Of a DNA stretch of 64,000 bases, positions 60,250-64,000 are shown in pieces. A program made the position numbers and the translations under genes. Each line of letters opens with the position of its first letter. The stretch's first letter is position 1. This DNA comes from Ectocarpus siliculosus. Taxonomy: Eukaryota > Sar > Phaeophyceae > Ectocarpales > Ectocarpaceae. The DNA is taken from the NCBI GenBank assembly GCA_000310025.1, contig FN649727.1, forward strand, positions 2,455,262 through 2,519,261, read 5' to 3'. Under the pieces are notes generated by a model. The model searched no databases. It was given only the letters and a program-made list of their open reading frames with translations, and was not told the DNA's origin.

Positions 60250-61623
60250 CGCACATGGGGGGCAGCGGCACAAAGGTTGTCGTACACATCAGCGGCAGGC
60301 CAGCGAGAAATACCATCGGCAAGCGAACTGAGCACACCAGGCACATGGGACGAGTGGAAAAGCCACCCGCTAGACACTTCAATCGCCCCCAGCATCCGCA
60401 TGAGCGCGCCGGACCGCGGCTCCTTGCCTCCGCGACACCGCTCAATCCATGCCACACTCGCTTCATTGTCTCCTCGCAACTGGATGCAGTCACCGGCCGA
60501 CACCGGCTCGTGACGCTGTTGCACGATCAACACCCACGCCGCAGCGACCATGCCGAGTAGCTCCAGAACATTGATACTGACATCGGGACACTCGGATACA
60601 GACTTGCTAGACCCCACAACACGGGACTGCTCGTCACACGTCAAATCACGCCGGAATAACACCCAGTTTGCACACAGTATGCTCCGAACGCTGTTTTGGA
60701 CGCATCGGCAAACACGGCCATTACCGGAGGGCGAAGCACCACATTGTACATCGGTGCACACAACTGTCCGCCACGCGACGCCAGACCTCGCTGCACAAAC
60801 CAGCGCCAAAATCCAAATCATCGTGAAACATGGGGCCCAACACGACACGCCGAGCGGGGTTAGAAACACGTGAAGGGAACACTTCGGATTGCGGCATGCC
60901 GGCATCAACCAACAGACAGCCGACGAAATATTTGCCTGGACGCAAGGCAAAAGACACGTGAAGAAGAAAAACCGGTCAATTCCGCGACGGGACGGGCGCG
61001 TCTGTGGCCACTCGCCCAACAAACGATGTAATTTCTGTTGTTTTCGCAGAGGCATGGTCACTGTGAGAGTTTGCGTGTCCAAAATCCATCCCAACACCTC
61101 CAAACGTGTCGAAAAATCGGTGATCTTCTTTGCATCAGACAGCAACGGAGGATCGTTTGGCCCCCGGTGTCCCAGCAGACGGAAATGGTCCCACGAAGGG
61201 TCGACCAACACTTGACGAAAAGCCTCACGCACGTCAACACGACAGAGCAAAATCTCGAGATGTGGCCCGTGCAATTGGCGCAAAAAGAGGACGCGCGACA
61301 AGATATCGAAAAATACATGTCCCATACGGACACTCGGGGGCACGATCAAAATCTGTATCTGCATGGGCGCTGGACGACGCACCAGCCGCTGTGAATGTGA
61401 GATCATGAATGATGCGGAATTTCGGATCTTCCACCACCCCAAGGGGGGAAACACGCACACCCAAAATTTCACGGATGAACTGCACGTCGAAGCCAAGAGC
61501 ACGACCTAACGTAACATTCGAAACGATCTTGTCAGTAATCTGCGAAGTGTATGGTAAAATGCTGGAATGGTTGCCGTATTTTTCATTCGGCGTCGTGACA
61601 ACCCCTCGGGAGCGCCAGGACAC
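60120..61623 (-). pseudogene. decayed reverse transcriptase / RNase H of the Ngaro-like element
   Basis: Coding signal is split over several minus-strand frames. One (61623-61234) carries the RT start (PLGVVEDPKFRIIHDLTF, TDFDRAPECPYG). Signal then moves to another frame (61502-60120 reading) with motif A (CRVDVREAFRQVLVD) and the downstream LEVLGWILDTQTLTVTMP. Next a further frame (60957-60721) has RPGKYFVGCLL, and the first again ends with the RNase H part (RGDNEASVAWIERC, SSHVPGVLSSLADGISRW). So there are at least three frameshifts. The Y-x-D-D box expected between motif A and LEVLGW is absent and the spacing is far too short, which points to an internal deletion. The copy cannot encode a working polymerase. 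Confidence 0.75.
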
Positions 61624-61691
61624 AACACGCGGAGGAGTTTGTCAATGTGCCGAAAACGTTTCGCGACCCCCAAAAAATTCACGAACCGACG

Positions 61692-62094
61692 CAACGTCGA
61701 CATGGGGCGCAAAGAAGCCGGCACCACCGGCCGCCACGAGCACTTCAATACGCCCCCCACACTGTCTAAGCAAGGTGGAACCAGCGGAAGCCACCTCACG
61801 AAGACCCACACCCATATCGGAGGGTGAACACACCGCCGCTAAAGCAGACACACGAGATCGCCACACGCAAAGTTCACGCGAACCCGCAATCGACAACATC
61901 GACATGGGGCGCAAAGAAGCCGGCCCCACCGGCCGCCACGAGCACTTCAATACGCCCCCCACACTGTCTAAGTAAGGCGGAACCAGCGGAAGCCACCTCA
62001 CGAAGACCCACACCCATCGGAGGATGAACACACCGCCGCTAAAGCAGACACACGAGATCGCCACACGCAAAGTTCACGCGAACCCGCAATCGAC
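61692..62094 (-). repeat. tandem duplication, two ~202-bp units
   Basis: Unit 1 at 61692-61893 and unit 2 at 61894-62094, both from CAACRTCGACATGGGGCGCA to AACCCGCAATCGAC. They differ by a few substitutions and a small indel (CATATCGGAGGG versus CATCGGAGGA). The unit length is not a multiple of three, so the duplication changes the reading frame between gag and RT. Confidence 0.8.
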
Positions 62095-62125
62095 CTATAA
62101 ACGAGACATCACCTGGTAGCAACGA

Positions 62126-62690
62126 CTAGACAGGCACACACGCCCCTCGATCGACGCCCACGCCCGCCGCCGCCAACGCCGCGGCCCCAAGCGCTCGGGA
62201 ACCCAGCCTTGCTGTCTCATCTACGCTCACACCAGCCACCGCAGACGACCCACCAGGGCCCTCCACGGATAAACCAGCCATGCCGTCGGTCCGCCGTGCC
62301 GCAACCACGCTGACCGCCGACCCCGCCGCGGCGGCGGCCCCAGCTGTTGCGTCTTGCTGCTGACGTTGAAGTTGCTGCTGCTGCTGCGGCTGCTGCTGCG
62401 GCTGCTGCTGCGGCTGCTGCTGCTGCGGCTGCTGCTGCGGCTGCTGCTGCTGCGGCTGCTGCTGCTGCGGCTGCTGCGGCTGCTGCTGCTGCTGCTGCTG
62501 TTGCTGCGGCGGCGGGCCCTGCTGGACCTGCTGGGCTGCCAACGCCATTGCGGCAGCCGCGCCCGCCACCGCAGCAGAGGGAGGGGCGCCGCCACCACCG
62601 CTGCTGCCGCCGCCGTCGGCGATGGAGTCATCCACCGACGTACGAATCCCGCCGGCAGCAATCGGCAGGCCCTTTTCCGCGATTTGGATT
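62126..62690 (-). pseudogene. Gln-rich ORF in gag position of the Ngaro-like element
   Basis: Minus-strand frame open from about 62690 to a stop at 62126. It begins Ala/Gly/Pro-rich, has a long Gln tract encoded by CAG/CAA (plus-strand CTG run, 62365-62510) and ends GVGVDRGACVPV. It has no ATG near its start, so it is probably incomplete. Position after the A1 repeat and before RT matches the gag-like ORF of Ngaro elements, but I see no gag motif or zinc knuckle; the assignment is by position only. Confidence 0.4.
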
Positions 62691-62722
62691 CAAAGTCATA
62701 TCGCCCCGGAGACAGAAAGAAA

Positions 62723-62841
62723 AACGTCACGGCAGAAACAACCCTTGGCCACCACAAGCACACACACGTGCTCTCGCTCGCCCGCGGTAAACACGGCGAA
62801 GCGAGTATACTGAAAACAGGAATCAACACATTCGTCCACTT
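62723..62841 (-). repeat. split direct repeat A1 (element 5' end)
   Basis: 119 bp, from AACGTCACGG to CGTCCACTT on the plus strand; matches 57681-57799 with one C/T difference (ACACAT versus ACACAC before TCGTCC). Confidence 0.85.
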
Positions 62842-64000
62842 AGAAAGACACCAGTGTACTTCTGCACACGCAACAACTATCTCCCCCTGTAGGCCATGAG
62901 AGAAGCCGGCGACAGGGTGGCCACAGACAGGGTCGTAGAAGGGTTGGTGGGTGGTCGCGCTGCGGTCAGTAGGGCAGGTTAGCTGTGTAGCCTTTGAAAT
63001 GATCAGTCGTCTAGCTGCCTCAACTAGTCTATTTTCGGTATATTGTAAATGATCAGTCCAGAGAGGGCAAAATGATCAGTGAAGACCCATAGCTGGTATT
63101 TGTACTTCTGTACTTCTCTGTTCTCTGTCCCCCCCCGAAATGTGCCCTGCCAACTCTCTAGAGCTCCTGTTTTTCAAACAAGCACATCCACCAGCACACA
63201 CCTGTACCTCGTGGTTTCCTAGGTTCGGGCGAGGATGGTATGTGTGGCGCTACGAGTGTGGATGTGTTGCTGATATGTTTTACTCGTCTACAGCAGTAGT
63301 AGTAGTGTTGTTGTAGCGTTCGTTGTAGCTGTTGACACAATGACTGCTGGATCTTCGGAACGATTTTCAAATTGTTGGGAACCACGATATCCTCGATATC
63401 TGGGCTTCGGCAGGGACTGCAATACCCCTCCCTTTTGCTGTCCTCTGCTCTTTGCAGCAGTGGCTTCCTACGTTCGGGCGAGTGTATGTGTGGTGCTGCG
63501 AAAGAACACATATGTATGTATGTATGTACTGTATGCACACACGCGTTCATTGACATGTGCATACGTTGAGAGATTCATGATTTGGCATTGATTGGCCCCA
63601 TTCCCATTCCCGAGACCTTGACATTACCCGCTGTCACTGAAGTCTCTTCATTGGTCAGCCGGTTAGCGCGGGTGCTAATAATCTAGACACACCTACCTAT
63701 GGACTTGCCAATACACGGCGCGAAGGGCTGCAGGGCGGCAACTCCACGACTTGCCACTACACCAGCATTTGCAAATGATCAATCAATGATCAGTGAGAAC
63801 GCCTGAAGACTCAAAAGGGTTAACCGGGGGAAGTGTCCTAAAGATTCGGGGGACGGTAACTCACTGTCCCCTGTGTCACCGGAGGCGTGCAATACCTCAA
63901 ACGATGCGCATTTCGCACGGGGGTAGGAACATGAACAGGCAGTATGGACAAGGTGGTGGGAAACATATATCACCGAGCACCAGCCCGGGGGGGGGGGGGG
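62842..64000. other. right-hand spacer, no supported gene
   Basis: No exon recognised. Five copies of AATGATCA(G/A)T lie at 62998, 63048, 63071, 63774 and 63785. The last bases are a run of G, probably a low-quality end. Confidence 0.5.

Larger units (their letters stand above)
56914..62841 (-). mobile_element. Ngaro-like (DIRS order) tyrosine-recombinase retrotransposon
   Basis: Two repeat pairs in the order diagnostic for Ngaro/PAT-type elements, read on the minus strand: A1 (62841-62723), coding region, B1 (58062-57884), A2 (57799-57681), B2 (57092-56914). A1/A2 share 119 bp with one mismatch; B1/B2 share 179 bp without a mismatch. The outer flanks of A1 and B2 share nothing with the flanks of A2 and B1, which sets the element ends. 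Coding order: Gln-rich ORF (gag position), reverse transcriptase/RNase H, tyrosine recombinase. The near-identical repeats argue for recent insertion, yet pol is broken. A LINE piece lies between the recombinase and B1. Confidence 0.8.

Noticed and set aside
62347-62899. Poly-Ala and poly-Leu ORFs on the plus strand
   Set aside because: They are other-frame readings of the CAG/CTG tract that encodes Gln on the minus strand of the retroelement.
63650-63720. tRNA-like stretch GGTCAGCCGGTTAGCGCGGGTGCTAATAATC
   Set aside because: It resembles a D-arm and anticodon arm, but no acceptor stem pairing and no T-arm (GGTTCGAATCC-like) follows; at best a tRNA-derived relic.

Overview
The window is nuclear DNA from an intron-rich, GC-balanced eukaryote. 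Almost every gene is broken into many short exons (about 40-800 bp) separated by introns of a few hundred bases with GT-AG borders. The gene content (a giant ankyrin/TRAF-finger protein, an anoctamin, a SPIRAL1-like microtubule protein, an Obg GTPase with a presequence) and the retroelements (a DIRS/Ngaro-type element with split direct repeats, a LINE fragment) suggest a heterokont alga, most like a brown alga such as Ectocarpus. That identification is inference; no marker gene is present. No gene is readable as a single ORF, so I assembled models by hand from splice signals, codon phase and domain continuity. All exon coordinates are such models.

Layout. (1) 1-25479, plus strand: one very long gene, 5' end outside the window. 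It encodes at least ~2,700 residues: ankyrin repeats, a first array of about 20 TRAF-type zinc fingers interrupted by a Tudor-like insertion, more ankyrin repeats, a coiled coil, a long low-complexity acidic region, more ankyrin repeats, and a second array of about 14 TRAF-type fingers. (2) 25605-39892, plus: a 21-exon anoctamin (TMEM16) gene, ~706 aa. Its first intron holds a MITE-like element and its 19th intron holds an assembly gap. (3) 41803-43132, plus: a two-exon SPIRAL1-like gene, ~230 aa. (4) 48568-53819, minus: a five-exon Obg-family GTPase, ~547 aa, with a second assembly gap in an intron. (5) 54755-~55354, plus: one or two exons of an unrecognised gene. (6) 56914-62841: a minus-strand Ngaro-like YR retrotransposon with the diagnostic A1 - ORFs - B1 - A2 - B2 repeat order. 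Its pol is decayed, its tyrosine recombinase frame is intact, and a 5'-truncated LINE fragment lies inside it. The remaining stretches (39.9-41.8, 43.1-48.6, 53.8-54.7, 55.4-56.9 and 62.8-64.0 kb) hold no gene I can support.

The host genes do not form a pathway. The big protein looks like a scaffold (protein-protein ankyrin plus TRAF fingers). The anoctamin is a membrane scramblase or channel, SPIRAL1 is cytoskeletal, and Obg is a ribosome-assembly GTPase, probably in the plastid. The most unusual items are the size and mosaic build of the ankyrin/TRAF protein (with a Tudor-like domain spliced into the middle of a finger and two GC-AG introns), the textbook split direct repeats of the Ngaro-like element, and evidence that both N gaps are spurious because their flanks are degraded second reads of the neighbouring sequence.
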